64,000 bases of DNA, from the NCBI GenBank assembly GCA_045642485.1, contig JAZUIV010000012.1, positions 4,598-68,597 of the forward strand, written 5' to 3'. The position numbers and the translations under genes were made by a program. Each line of letters opens with the position of its first letter. The first letter of the stretch is position 1. Source of the stretch: Cacconaster sp045642485. Its GTDB lineage: Bacteria; Bacteroidota; Bacteroidia; Bacteroidales; UBA932. The notes under the pieces are model-generated. The model had not been told where the DNA came from. It saw only the letters and a program-made list of their open reading frames with translations, and did not search any database. Shown here piece after piece: positions 27,128 to 36,018 of the stretch.

Positions 27128-28247
27128 ATATTCAGGGGGAATCTGTTGCCTGCTGGTGGTGGGCATTCTCTTTACATACCTGGGAGTACGGATGGGCGCT
27201 GCCAATATGCTCAACACCATCATCCATACGGCTCACGACCTGCTGCTCAACACGGTTTTCTACCTGATGGCAATATGTGTCATCACGGGCGCGCTCGGGC
27301 GTATCCTTACCGAGTTCGGAGTGGTGGCACTTCTTGAGAGGATGCTCAGGCCTCTTATGAAACCTCTCTTCAATCTTCCCGGGGTGGCTTCTCTCGGGGC
27401 CGTGGTGACTTTCCTCTCAGACAACCCTGCAATAATCTCCCTTGCAAAGGACAGAAAGTTCGCTTCCGGCTTCAAAAAGTACCAGTTCATCTCGCTGACC
27501 AATTTCGGCACTGCATTCGGGATGGGTATCCTGGTGATTGTGTTTATGGTAGGGCAGGGGTTCAGTTGGGAGCCCTTCGTGGGGCTTTTCGGGGCGTTCT
27601 GCGGATGTATAGTGTCAACCAGACTGATGCAGCGTTTCATCCTCAGGTCCCACCCTTCCTATAAGGATGAGCCGGCAGTGGAGGATGATGTGCCCGAGAC
27701 TCCTCAGCAGGAGGATGAAAGTCCGGAAGAATCGCTGTTCATAAGGATTCTCAATTCGGTTCTTGACGGAGGCAAAGCCGGAGTGGAAATAGGCCTTGCC
27801 ATTATTCCGGGAGTGCTCGTGATATCCACGCTGGTGATGATTCTCACTTTCGGACCCAGTGCATCCGGGGCTTATACCGGAGCGGCATATGAGGGGACAG
27901 AACTTCTGCCCTCTCTTGCGGGGAAGGTCAACGTTGTTTTCGAATGGCTTTTCGGATTCCACGACCCTCATCTGATTGCATTCCCGATTACAGCCCTGGG
28001 AGCGGTCGGTGCCGCTATCGGTCTGATACCTAACTTTCTGGCCCAGGGATGGATTGACGGAAACGCCATTGCGGTGTGCACTGCCATCGGGATGTGCTGG
28101 AGCGGATATCTCAGCACCCATACCGCGATGCTCGACACTCTGGGCTACAGAAACCTTACCGGCAAGGCCATATTGGCTCATACAGTGGGAGGGCTTGCGG
28201 CCGGAATTTCGGCTCATCTTGTATATCTTCTGATTGCTTTGTTTTAG
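27108..28247 (+). CDS. Nucleoside-recognition (gate) domain membrane transporter
   Basis: A 379-residue protein with about nine membrane segments. The conserved gate motifs are visible: LLERMLRPLMKPLFNLPGVASLGAVV, TFLSDNPAIISLAKDR, LTNFGTAFGMGILV and, in the second half, GLIPNFLAQGWIDGNA and SGYLSTHTAMLDTLG. This matches the CD0519/CD1768-like branch of the nucleoside-recognition family (also called YjiH-like); the substrate is not known. A polar acidic insertion lies around residues 185-205. The start overlaps the porin-like gene by 20 bp, so an outer-membrane plus inner-membrane uptake pair is plausible (inference). Confidence 0.8.
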   Translation: MLKNNSKYSGGICCLLVVGILFTYLGVRMGAANMLNTIIHTAHDLLLNTVFYLMAICVITGALGRILTEFGVVALLERMLRPLMKPLFNLPGVASLGAVVTFLSDNPAIISLAKDRKFASGFKKYQFISLTNFGTAFGMGILVIVFMVGQGFSWEPFVGLFGAFCGCIVSTRLMQRFILRSHPSYKDEPAVEDDVPETPQQEDESPEESLFIRILNSVLDGGKAGVEIGLAIIPGVLVISTLVMILTFGPSASGAYTGAAYEGTELLPSLAGKVNVVFEWLFGFHDPHLIAFPITALGAVGAAIGLIPNFLAQGWIDGNAIAVCTAIGMCWSGYLSTHTAMLDTLGYRNLTGKAILAHTVGGLAAGISAHLVYLLIALF

Positions 28248-28265
28248 AATCCTTTTTTTAATGAT

Positions 28266-29198
28266 ATGATGAACCTCAGATTCCTTTCAGTTGTTACGGC
28301 TCTGGCCCTGAGCATCCAGCTTCAGGCGCAGACACCCCATTCTCCCGACTATTCAGTGCCTTTTGCCACATACGACGGCAAGACGCTTGAGTTGGACGTC
28401 TATCTCCCTGATGACAATCAGGAACAGCATTGGTGCATCATCTACTCCTACGGGGGAGGTTTCGTCGAGGACAACCAGCGCTCCGGGCAGACCTGCGAGT
28501 TCTGCCGGAAGTTGGCCGGTGAAGGATATGTGGTGATAGCATCCACTTACCGGCTCGGCTTGAAGGGTGTGAAGATGAAAAGCAAGGCGGGTATGATAAA
28601 ACCGATGAGCAATGCCATCAAGATGGCCAGTGAGGATGTTTTCAAGGCTACCGCTTATGCCCTTGATCATTCCGGCGAGTTGAAAATACGCCCTGACGGG
28701 ATTATCCTCTGCGGTTCGAGTGCAGGGGCTATCACCTCCCTGCAGTGTGATTACGAATTATGCAACCGTACACCGATATCCGCCATTCTCCCCGAAGATT
28801 TCCATTATGCGGGAATCATATCGTTTGCAGGAGCCGTGTTTTCCCGGGAGGGGAGATGTGATTATCGCAAGCACGCACCTGCGCCAACTCTGATGTTCCA
28901 CGGAATGACTGACAAACTCGTAAATTATGACAGGACTGCAATTTTCAATACCCGTTTCAGCGGCTCTAACGACCTTCAGAAGCGTTTTGCCAAGTTCGGA
29001 TGGAGCCACGAAATCATCCGTTTTGTGGATGAAGGGCACGGAGTTGCCGGGAGAATGCTGGACAATTTTGAAGACGTGCTTTGGTTCCTCGACAATATGG
29101 TCATCAAGGGCAGGCGTTTTCAGATTGACAAGACCGTCAATGACCGGGACCGTGTCCGCGGCAAATGGGATTCCGCAGGTCCCGAAGCGTTGTATTGA
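28266..29198 (+). CDS. Secreted alpha/beta-hydrolase (carboxylesterase/acetyl-esterase-like)
   Basis: A 310-residue protein with a signal peptide (LRFLSVVTALALSIQLQAQ). The catalytic triad is visible: Ser in CGSSAGA, Asp in HGMTDKLVNYD and His in EGHGVAG. The oxyanion motif is YGGGF (HGGGF in most relatives). It would cleave acyl esters, possibly acetyl groups of plant polysaccharides. It starts 18 bp after the gate-domain gene. Its last 62 bp overlap the 3' end of the convergent GH106 rhamnosidase gene, so transcription of the two may interfere. Confidence 0.82.
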   Translation: MMNLRFLSVVTALALSIQLQAQTPHSPDYSVPFATYDGKTLELDVYLPDDNQEQHWCIIYSYGGGFVEDNQRSGQTCEFCRKLAGEGYVVIASTYRLGLKGVKMKSKAGMIKPMSNAIKMASEDVFKATAYALDHSGELKIRPDGIILCGSSAGAITSLQCDYELCNRTPISAILPEDFHYAGIISFAGAVFSREGRCDYRKHAPAPTLMFHGMTDKLVNYDRTAIFNTRFSGSNDLQKRFAKFGWSHEIIRFVDEGHGVAGRMLDNFEDVLWFLDNMVIKGRRFQIDKTVNDRDRVRGKWDSAGPEALY

Positions 29199-32100
29199 TG
29201 CATACCGGGCCGATGATTCCGGACTGCTGGAGAGGCGCGCTCGAACCGGGGTTATTGTATGTCCAGGTCCCTCTTTCATTTTCCGGAAGCTTTTCGTCCC
29301 CAATCAGGCGGTTGACCCAGTTGTTGGTCACGTCTATCTGGAGTGTATTTTCCCCTTTCTTTACGAAGTCTGTAATATCGAGTTTGTACGGTGCGGTCCA
29401 TACACCGCCTGCATACTTCCCGTTAACTTTGACATTCCCGACCACCATAACCTTTCCGAGAGAGAGCTCCACTGACTTTGCGGAAGCATCATCAAGGTAG
29501 AATGTGGTGTTGTAGTGTGCTGTTCCGGAAAAATGGCGTATGCGTTCATCGGAGGATGCCGCCCAGTCGCCAGGCTTGTCCAACGTCACGGAGAAACCTT
29601 CATTGCCGGCTACGGTATCGAATGTCAATTCCCAGGGGGAGGTGATTTCAGTACTTTCTGAACCTGATGAGGTGAGGGCAGGTTCCGCCTCCTTGCGGAA
29701 TACGACGAATGCGCTGCCATTCTTTTCGAAGTCGATGGATACCTTGACCTTCCCGTTTTCCTTTGAACAGGGAAGCCCACGCACATATCCTGTTACCGCA
29801 TCCCAGATTTCTGCTTCACAATATCCCGCATCACGGAAATGAAGTTCCGTACTGACTGCTTCCTCGCCCTGGTTGGTCAGGAAATAAACTTCGGCATCCG
29901 CGAGTGTCCTGTGGATGAAATCGACAACGGCATTTTCGTTGGAAACGAGGCAGTCCGGTTCTATGCCCATCCCGTTGAGCAGCTCTCCGAGGTCAATGCC
30001 GTTTCCATAAACCTTGCCTTTTCCATAGGTGCTGCAGGAAGCCCCTGGACTATTCCAAAGTTTTGCCGCCAGTTCCCGCACGGTATTGTCGGCCTTGGGC
30101 CAATCCTTCAGGCTGGGTGATTTTTCGGGAGCGGGCCCCACCACTGTAAGACCACTTTCGACGAGTCTCGCGATGACTTCGAGCATTTCCGGACGCATTG
30201 TTTTCTGCGCGGGAAGAACCAGTACCCTGTATCTCATACCGCTGTCCAATACGAGCTCCCCGTTTTCGACGCGGGAATGGTCGCGCAGCACCTCTGCGTT
30301 GATGAAGTCGTTGGAATATCCTTCCGGAAGTTCCGGGGTGCAGTCACCCGCCATTTTGGGAGTGTCTTCACCGATGAAATAAGCAAGGTCTGCCACATAT
30401 CTTCCCTGCTGGAGGACATAATTGCACCTTTTCAGGTAATCAGTATAAAGATTGAGAGAGCTGAACCAGGTATTGCTGCGGTTGAATTCCGTGCCGAACC
30501 ACGCATTGATCCCTGGCACCACGTCGTTTGGCTGGGTGATATAGACGTGAAGCAGAGTGTTGTTGATGCCGAGGGCAAAGGAACGATCCACTCGCTTCTT
30601 GAGCATATCCGGCCCCCGCTGGAACGGCATATCTCCGCTGGTGCTGGATTCTGCCCAAATCTGTTTCTTGCCGTAAATGTGGCCGCAGGAAGCGGCATCC
30701 TTCAACTCCGTGCCCTCAATGCGTCCGTCTTCTCCCGCCCAGAATTCTCCGGCGACTCCGTCGCTCTGACCACCGTAGAGGAGAAATTCTCCCGGGAATC
30801 CCCAGTGACCGTAATTTTCAAGCCATGTCTGCAGGCCGTGTTCGTGGCATACTTCCTTCAGTCCTCCCACATAGTCGTATGCCACCTTGTCGGCAACAAG
30901 CCTTCGCATATCCCAGAGGAAACGCTCGGATTCCTCTTCGCTATCGACTATATAACCTTGCAGGACGGGGAGAAAGCGGAGCATATCATAGCCATAGATC
31001 TTCCCGAACTCTTCCGCCATCCCATCTGTCCAGTTCTGGCCACCCATCTCGTAACTGTCCAGAATGGAAAATTTGAAACTTGTCCTGTCTTCAGCAGGAA
31101 TGCGACGGAGGATTTCTCCGGTATATGCGTCAAAATGGGCACGGATATGTTCCTTGCTCATCTTGTCCGCTTCAAGCCCGGTGGCGGTGGGGACGGCCGG
31201 AGCATTGGTCGCCCCCGTGGTGAGGGCGTATGCGGTAACCACTGTCCATTCTCCTTCGGGAGTGTTCCATTCGATGGACTTTTTGTCGGCGGAGATGAAA
31301 TCGGAAAGGTCAATGACGCTCTTGCTGTCAATTTTGGCTCCGTTTGATACGGGCTGGGTGTCCCACATATAGAAGTCCCAGGGAGGTACAGTACTTTGGA
31401 ACATCTTTGCGAATGTCTTCTCGGCATAATCCTCCATATACGGGATATTGCTCAAGGCGATTTTCAGAAGACCTCCGTCCCGTGTTTCGATGGAGAATGT
31501 AAAATCGTCTCCTGCTACATCGGGCAGTGAAACTATCTGATATGCAGAAGGGATGAAACCTACGTGGATGGTGTGGTTGCTACGGTTGAAATAGAATCTC
31601 CTGAGGACTTTGTCGTCTTTTGAGATGCTGGCCCAGCCTTCGATATCATCATCGCTTGTAACCATAAGTGACCTGGCGGTCATCGGCGCTCCGGTCTTGA
31701 GACGGATGGAATATTCGCAGTTGGAAGAGGTGCTTCCGATATGGAGAGTCCATTCCTTAACGGTCTCCTTTATCGCCGGATATGCAAAAGTCTTTATGAT
31801 TCTGTGTGCGGGAATATCCGGGAGAGTTATGTTTTTGGATGTTCCGTCCCCCTTGACAAGGGTGTCTTCAAATGCGACGCGGCGCATTGACCGGTCTTCA
31901 CTCACCCAGGGCCCTCCGGACTGACTCCATCCGGGAGAGTTGAACATACCTATTTCTATCCCAAGTTCAGAGGCAGTCTTGAGGGCGGTATGGACAATGT
32001 CCCACCATTCCTCCGACTGGAATGCGACGGGGCCGTCCGCGGGACCTTCTCCGCCGATATCTCCTATGTACGCACGGCCTATCCCCGCTTCCTTCATAGC

Positions 32101-32283
32101 CAGAAGATCCTTGACGATACCTTCTTTTGAGACATTGCCGTTGAGCCAGTACCAATAGACTCCGATACGGACATCATCAGGTACATTGTTGAATTCTTTC
32201 TCCACTTCGGAGACGGATATCCCGGCCTGTGTACATCCGCACAACAAGGCAAGGAACGATAGATATGTCAATAACCTTTTCAT
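29137..32283 (-). CDS. Alpha-L-rhamnosidase, GH106-type, lipoprotein
   Basis: A 1048-residue protein with a lipoprotein signal peptide (LLTYLSFLALLCGC; lipobox Cys at 17). The N-terminal segment DDVRIGVYWYWLNGNVSKEGI and GRAYIGDIGGEG, then EIGMFNSPGWSQSGGPW, are characteristic of the large GH106 rhamnosidase family. The middle barrel has FSILDSYEMGGQNWTDGM and WAESSTSGD. The C-terminal galactose-binding-like domain ends NNWVNRLIGDEKLP and SGIIGPV. It removes terminal alpha-L-rhamnose, e.g. from pectin RG-I or RG-II side chains (family knowledge). The C-terminal 62 bp overlap the esterase gene on the other strand. Confidence 0.88.
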   Translation of the reverse strand: MKRLLTYLSFLALLCGCTQAGISVSEVEKEFNNVPDDVRIGVYWYWLNGNVSKEGIVKDLLAMKEAGIGRAYIGDIGGEGPADGPVAFQSEEWWDIVHTALKTASELGIEIGMFNSPGWSQSGGPWVSEDRSMRRVAFEDTLVKGDGTSKNITLPDIPAHRIIKTFAYPAIKETVKEWTLHIGSTSSNCEYSIRLKTGAPMTARSLMVTSDDDIEGWASISKDDKVLRRFYFNRSNHTIHVGFIPSAYQIVSLPDVAGDDFTFSIETRDGGLLKIALSNIPYMEDYAEKTFAKMFQSTVPPWDFYMWDTQPVSNGAKIDSKSVIDLSDFISADKKSIEWNTPEGEWTVVTAYALTTGATNAPAVPTATGLEADKMSKEHIRAHFDAYTGEILRRIPAEDRTSFKFSILDSYEMGGQNWTDGMAEEFGKIYGYDMLRFLPVLQGYIVDSEEESERFLWDMRRLVADKVAYDYVGGLKEVCHEHGLQTWLENYGHWGFPGEFLLYGGQSDGVAGEFWAGEDGRIEGTELKDAASCGHIYGKKQIWAESSTSGDMPFQRGPDMLKKRVDRSFALGINNTLLHVYITQPNDVVPGINAWFGTEFNRSNTWFSSLNLYTDYLKRCNYVLQQGRYVADLAYFIGEDTPKMAGDCTPELPEGYSNDFINAEVLRDHSRVENGELVLDSGMRYRVLVLPAQKTMRPEMLEVIARLVESGLTVVGPAPEKSPSLKDWPKADNTVRELAAKLWNSPGASCSTYGKGKVYGNGIDLGELLNGMGIEPDCLVSNENAVVDFIHRTLADAEVYFLTNQGEEAVSTELHFRDAGYCEAEIWDAVTGYVRGLPCSKENGKVKVSIDFEKNGSAFVVFRKEAEPALTSSGSESTEITSPWELTFDTVAGNEGFSVTLDKPGDWAASSDERIRHFSGTAHYNTTFYLDDASAKSVELSLGKVMVVGNVKVNGKYAGGVWTAPYKLDITDFVKKGENTLQIDVTNNWVNRLIGDEKLPENERGTWTYNNPGSSAPLQQSGIIGPVCINTTLRDLRNPICRGHGPGH

Positions 32284-32339
32284 AAGAGCGTTGTTTTATT
32301 TTTCCAGCCATCGGGATGAATCTGCCCGGCTTCTATATT

Positions 32340-32347
32340 CAAATTTA
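32340..32347 (-). promoter_or_regulatory. -7 promoter box for the GH106 gene
   Basis: The minus strand reads TAAATTTG, an exact TAnnTTTG match, 57 nt upstream of the ATG at 32283. It is back-to-back with the receptor promoter at 32384-32391. Confidence 0.6.
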
Positions 32348-32383
32348 ATTTTTTTTTTGGAAATTATACAGTCCCATTTTTAT

Positions 32384-32391
32384 TAATTTTG
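32384..32391 (+). promoter_or_regulatory. -7 promoter box for the TonB-type receptor, leaderless spacing
   Basis: TAATTTTG ends only 7 nt before the ATG at 32399, leaving essentially no 5' leader if transcription starts at the usual distance. Confidence 0.6.
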
Positions 32392-32398
32392 CAAGATT

Positions 32399-34837
32399 AT
32401 GAAAAGAACATCTTTCCTTTCCTGCACAGCTCTGATTCTGTTGTTTGCCGCTTTTCCTGCCGTAGCGCAGAACCTGACTTCCTCCGTCAGAGGCCGGGTC
32501 GTCGATTCCGTTGACGGTACCGTAGTGGAATTCGCCGACGTCATCGTGTCGGATTTGAATGACAGAGTCCTTGCTTCAGGTACTGTGGGCGCGGACGGCT
32601 TTATGGTCGGAGGGTTCATCGCAGACACGGTGTTCGTGACTGTCAGGATGATAGGCTATGAGGCATATGTGAGCGGTCCTGTTGCCTTTTCTGCCGGAAA
32701 GACGAAGGACCTTGGAACCATTGAGCTATCGAAACAAGCCCTGGGCATACAGGAGGTGACCGTTGTGGCCGACAAGAACCAGATTGTTTATAAGCTCGAC
32801 CGAAGGACAATCAGCGGTTCTTCCGCGCTCACAGCCGTCGGAGGCACTGCATTGGATATTCTTGCAAATGCCCCCTCCGTGCAGGTGGATGCCGACGGAC
32901 AGCTGACCCTCCGCGGCAGCAGCAATTATCTTGTCTATGTGAACGGAAAGCCGAGCCCCCTTGAGGGTTCGGACGCGCTGCAGCAGATTCCTGCTTCGTC
33001 CATTGAAGATATCGAAATCATCACCACTCCTTCCGCCCGTTACAAGTCTGACGGAGATGTGGGAATAATCAATATAAAGACTTCCGGCCCCGCCTCGGAT
33101 CTGTTCGGTGGCGCTGTCAATCTTTCAGGAAGTACGCTCGGCACCTGGAGCGCCGACGGCAGGCTGAGTTTCCACAAGGGGCACAACACCTTCTATGGCG
33201 GGGGAACTCTGCAGGACATCAAGTCCAGGGGAGACTTCAAGCAGGACAAAATCACCGATATGGACGGTTATAGGGTGGAGTCCCACTCCGACGGTGAGAG
33301 ATACAGGAGCAACCGCACCCTCATCGGCAATGCCGGATGGCAGTTCGACGACGGCAAGAAGCACAAGCTGATTCTGGACCTGCAGGCCGGCTCCACAAAA
33401 AATCACCGGGGAGGAAATATGCTCTACAACGAGTCAAGGAACTGGCTTGACCAGGCCCTGGGCGAGTCAGTGTCCGGCTTCGGTGTCTTCAACAGCGAAG
33501 ACCACTATATCCTTGAGAAAAAGCTCCTCCAGGCATCCTTGGACTACACCTGGAAAATCTCTTCAAGGAGTGAAATCAATGCTTCCAGCCGACTGAGGTA
33601 TGACCGCTATTCCCTTGAATACACCGAAAGCAATATGTTCACTCTCGAAGGGGTGAGGGACGAGGGGACCCGCGGATATGAGGAGGAACACCATTGGGAT
33701 GCCGACGGTATGGTCAACTACAAGTTTGAATTCAGCCCGGCCGGAAAGCTTGAAGCCGGTTGGCAGTACACCACCTACAGCGAGCACGGCGGCTATAGTT
33801 TCAAATATTGGGATAAGGCCGTACAGGATTTCGTCTGGGACGAGAGTATGAGCACCCCGTTCTACTACCGGCGTCAGAACCACACTCTCTATGCGATGGT
33901 CACGGATAAAATCGGGAAACTGGACTTCGATGCCGGCCTTCGTGCCGAGAGAGTGATTGACGAGGTGACCATCGACGTCAAGGATGCATCCAGATATGTG
34001 AAACTGTGGGATTTCTTCCCTTCGGCCCATATCTCCTATGACGCATCTTCCGCCGGAATCTTCAGTTTCGGCTATTCCCGTCGCACCAACCGCCCTGGGA
34101 TATGGCAGAGAGAGCCGTACATCACCTATGAAGATTACTATACCAGAAAGGTCGGCAATCCTGACATCAGGGCCGAATACATCAACTCCCTGGAGCTGGG
34201 CTACCGCAAGTTGTTCAGAACTGCAGGCAGTGTCGCCGCCACCCTTTTCTGGCGCCACAGGGCGGATGTGGTGGACTGGATACGTCTGCCGTATCAGCCC
34301 GGAGTCACCCTCGACAAGATTGTGAACGCCGGCAACAGGAATGAATACGGACTGGAATTCAGCACCCAGTTCAGGCCTTTCTCCTGGTGGAACACAACTC
34401 TCAACGGAGATGTCTATCGTTTCGATTTCAAGGCGACTCGTGATGACTGTCACGACGCTTCGGGCTTCAACTATATGGTTGGGTGGATAAACAATTTCAA
34501 CGTTGCCAAAAACACCAGAATCCAGTTCGACGGCCATTTTGTCGGGCCGCACGTGCTGACTCAGGGGAGCGAGAAGGCATACTGCTATTTCGACCTTGCG
34601 GCAAGGCAGCAGTTTGGGGATGGCAAGTTCGCCCTTTCGCTTGCGGCTCACGATATTTTCCACACGGCGGTCTATGAGAATATCCGCTCAACAGCCGGGC
34701 TGGAGTCCAGAACTATGGTAAGACCCAAGTTCCCCAACATAACGCTTGGCTTTACCTTCCGCTTCAACACCTCTCCCGCAAAGGAAAAGAGCGGAGCCAT
34801 AACCGGCGAAGCCGGATTCGAGGGCAAGGAATTCTAG
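32399..34837 (+). CDS. TonB-dependent receptor-like outer-membrane beta-barrel protein
   Basis: An 812-residue protein with a signal peptide (RTSFLSCTALILLFAAFPAVA). A carboxypeptidase-regulatory-like beta-sandwich follows (VRGRVVDSVDGTVVEFADV, ~25-110), then a plug domain (ALDILANAPSVQVDADG, LRGSSNYLVYVNGKPSP, EIITTPSARY) and a ~580-residue barrel of the OMP_b-brl_3 type ending LGFTFRFN. No SusD partner is adjacent, so it is not a classic SusCD pair; it may import a peptide, metal chelate or small glycan. A short poorly conserved tail (~30 residues) follows the last strand. The gene stands alone and is closed by the hairpin at 34877-34907. Confidence 0.85.
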   Translation: MKRTSFLSCTALILLFAAFPAVAQNLTSSVRGRVVDSVDGTVVEFADVIVSDLNDRVLASGTVGADGFMVGGFIADTVFVTVRMIGYEAYVSGPVAFSAGKTKDLGTIELSKQALGIQEVTVVADKNQIVYKLDRRTISGSSALTAVGGTALDILANAPSVQVDADGQLTLRGSSNYLVYVNGKPSPLEGSDALQQIPASSIEDIEIITTPSARYKSDGDVGIINIKTSGPASDLFGGAVNLSGSTLGTWSADGRLSFHKGHNTFYGGGTLQDIKSRGDFKQDKITDMDGYRVESHSDGERYRSNRTLIGNAGWQFDDGKKHKLILDLQAGSTKNHRGGNMLYNESRNWLDQALGESVSGFGVFNSEDHYILEKKLLQASLDYTWKISSRSEINASSRLRYDRYSLEYTESNMFTLEGVRDEGTRGYEEEHHWDADGMVNYKFEFSPAGKLEAGWQYTTYSEHGGYSFKYWDKAVQDFVWDESMSTPFYYRRQNHTLYAMVTDKIGKLDFDAGLRAERVIDEVTIDVKDASRYVKLWDFFPSAHISYDASSAGIFSFGYSRRTNRPGIWQREPYITYEDYYTRKVGNPDIRAEYINSLELGYRKLFRTAGSVAATLFWRHRADVVDWIRLPYQPGVTLDKIVNAGNRNEYGLEFSTQFRPFSWWNTTLNGDVYRFDFKATRDDCHDASGFNYMVGWINNFNVAKNTRIQFDGHFVGPHVLTQGSEKAYCYFDLAARQQFGDGKFALSLAAHDIFHTAVYENIRSTAGLESRTMVRPKFPNITLGFTFRFNTSPAKEKSGAITGEAGFEGKEF

Positions 34838-34876
34838 AATACGGCCGAAGGGAGTAGAACCCGGAACTCCTTACAA

Positions 34877-34907
34877 AAAAAAGTCACTGAATATCAGTGA
34901 CTTTTTT
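34877..34907. terminator. Bidirectional rho-independent terminator
   Basis: A perfect 14-bp stem with a 3-nt loop, A-rich on the left arm and T-rich on the right. It ends the receptor transcript and, on the minus strand, follows a tRNA-end fragment (34908-34927). Confidence 0.8.
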
Positions 34908-34927
34908 GTGCTCCCTCAGGGGCTCGA
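34908..34927 (-). repeat. Duplicated 3' end of tRNA-Lys
   Basis: Twenty bases identical to 35025-35044, covering the acceptor 3' strand and half of the T-arm of the intact tRNA-Lys 117 bp away. The sequence between the copies (34928-34987) holds a GC-rich stretch with repeated GAGTG/GCGAG units and no gene. Confidence 0.7.
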
Positions 34928-34987
34928 CCCGAACGAGTGCAACGAGTGAGAGATGCGAGGCGAATGCCGAGCAAACCCAGAGCCCCG

Positions 34988-35022
34988 AAAAAAAGATAAG
35001 CCACTGTTTATAAGTGGCTTAT
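34988..35022 (-). terminator. Rho-independent terminator of tRNA-Lys
   Basis: A 10-bp stem (34996-35005 with 35013-35022) directly after the tRNA 3' end on the minus strand, followed by seven T residues (A's at 34988-34994). Confidence 0.7.
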
Positions 35023-35025
35023 TCG

Positions 35026-35098
35026 TGCTCCCTCAGGGGCTCGAACCCTGGACCCCAACATTAAGAGTGTCGTGCTCTACCAACTGAGCTAAGGAAGC
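35026..35098 (-). tRNA. tRNA-Lys (anticodon CTT)
   Basis: 73 nt fold as a full cloverleaf: acceptor GCTTCCT/AGGGAGC, D-arm GCTC...GAGC, anticodon stem CGACA/TGTTG with loop CTCTTAA (anticodon CTT), T-arm CAGGG TTCGAGC CCCTG and discriminator A. CCA is not encoded. A promoter lies at 35116-35123 and a terminator follows. Confidence 0.95.
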
Positions 35099-35115
35099 GT
35101 TCCCTTTTGGGACTG

Positions 35116-35123
35116 CAAATGTA
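35116..35123 (-). promoter_or_regulatory. -7 promoter box for tRNA-Lys
   Basis: The minus strand reads TACATTTG, an exact TAnnTTTG match, 18 nt upstream of the mature tRNA 5' end. Confidence 0.6.
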
Positions 35124-35137
35124 GTTAAAATTAATTA

Positions 35138-36016
35138 CTATGCAAAATTATTTTCACTTCTTGGGAAGATGGATGATGGATCCCTGAAATCGGAGGAGGG
35201 CTTCATCTCATATACCGCTTTGCGGAGGAAATCACCAAGCTCTCTGGCACTCTTGAACTCAGACAGTTTGTCCGGGAGGATAGGGGAGCCCAACCCTACG
35301 CGACATGTTCTGCCGCCCTTGTTGAACAGTTCCCCGGGGAGCCGTAAAACCCGGATTCTCCAGTTGATAAGGCCGAGGAAGTAGAAATACTTCGAGTTCC
35401 TGTCAAAGAAACGCACCGGAATGACCGGGACACCGAGCTTCTGTATGACTCGAATCATCCCTTCCTGCCACTCACGGTCCCTGATTCTCAGTTCCTTCAC
35501 GGAAAAGTCGGATACGGCCCCTGCGGGAAAAAGACCGAGCGGCTTTCCACTTCTCACGTGTTCCATCGCTTTCCTGATTGCCATAATATTTGTGGATGTG
35601 ACTTCCTTGCTGCTGCCGTTGCTCGGGTTAACCACGAAACAGGCTGACATAAGCGCCTTTATGTGGGAGAGCACTTTGTTGACAATCAATTTGTAGTCAG
35701 GGTTGGCTCTGGTGAAGAAATCCGCCAGAATCAGGCCGTCGATGCTTCCGTAGGGATGGTTGCTGATGGTGATGAAGGGCTTGCCGGCAAATTTGCGCAG
35801 GGAATCGGTCTCTCCGCCGATTTTGTAATTCACCTGTAAATGTTTGAGAAGTTTGTCCGCAAACTCCCCACCGCTGTATTGGCTGCAACTGTCATACGCA
35901 TCTGATACCTTATCTATCAGAAGCAGCCTCCTAACGTCGCTGATAATGTGGCCTCCTAATCTTCCTTTCAGTGACGGGATGGTTTTTTGCAACTCTTCTG
36001 TGGGGAGAACAGGCAT
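35138..36016 (-). CDS. PlsC-like lysophospholipid/hemolysin-type acyltransferase
   Basis: A 292-residue protein; the start ATG at 36016 lies 2 bp after the preceding gene. The acyltransferase block is ISNHPYGSIDGL (HX5D form of the catalytic box), followed by a binding region GLFPAGAVSDF (FPEG in most PlsC; here Pro-Ala-Gly) and VPVIPVRFFDRNS. It is the last gene of the serine palmitoyltransferase operon, so it may O-acylate a sphingoid or related lipid rather than make phosphatidic acid (inference from context). No clear membrane anchor is seen. Confidence 0.8.
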   Translation of the reverse strand: MPVLPTEELQKTIPSLKGRLGGHIISDVRRLLLIDKVSDAYDSCSQYSGGEFADKLLKHLQVNYKIGGETDSLRKFAGKPFITISNHPYGSIDGLILADFFTRANPDYKLIVNKVLSHIKALMSACFVVNPSNGSSKEVTSTNIMAIRKAMEHVRSGKPLGLFPAGAVSDFSVKELRIRDREWQEGMIRVIQKLGVPVIPVRFFDRNSKYFYFLGLINWRIRVLRLPGELFNKGGRTCRVGLGSPILPDKLSEFKSARELGDFLRKAVYEMKPSSDFRDPSSIFPRSENNFA

Positions 36017-36018
36017 AT

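Noticed and set aside
32399..34837. TonB-type receptor as SusC of a polysaccharide utilisation locus
   Set aside because: No SusD-like lipoprotein is adjacent and the barrel is of the shorter OMP_b-brl_3 type.
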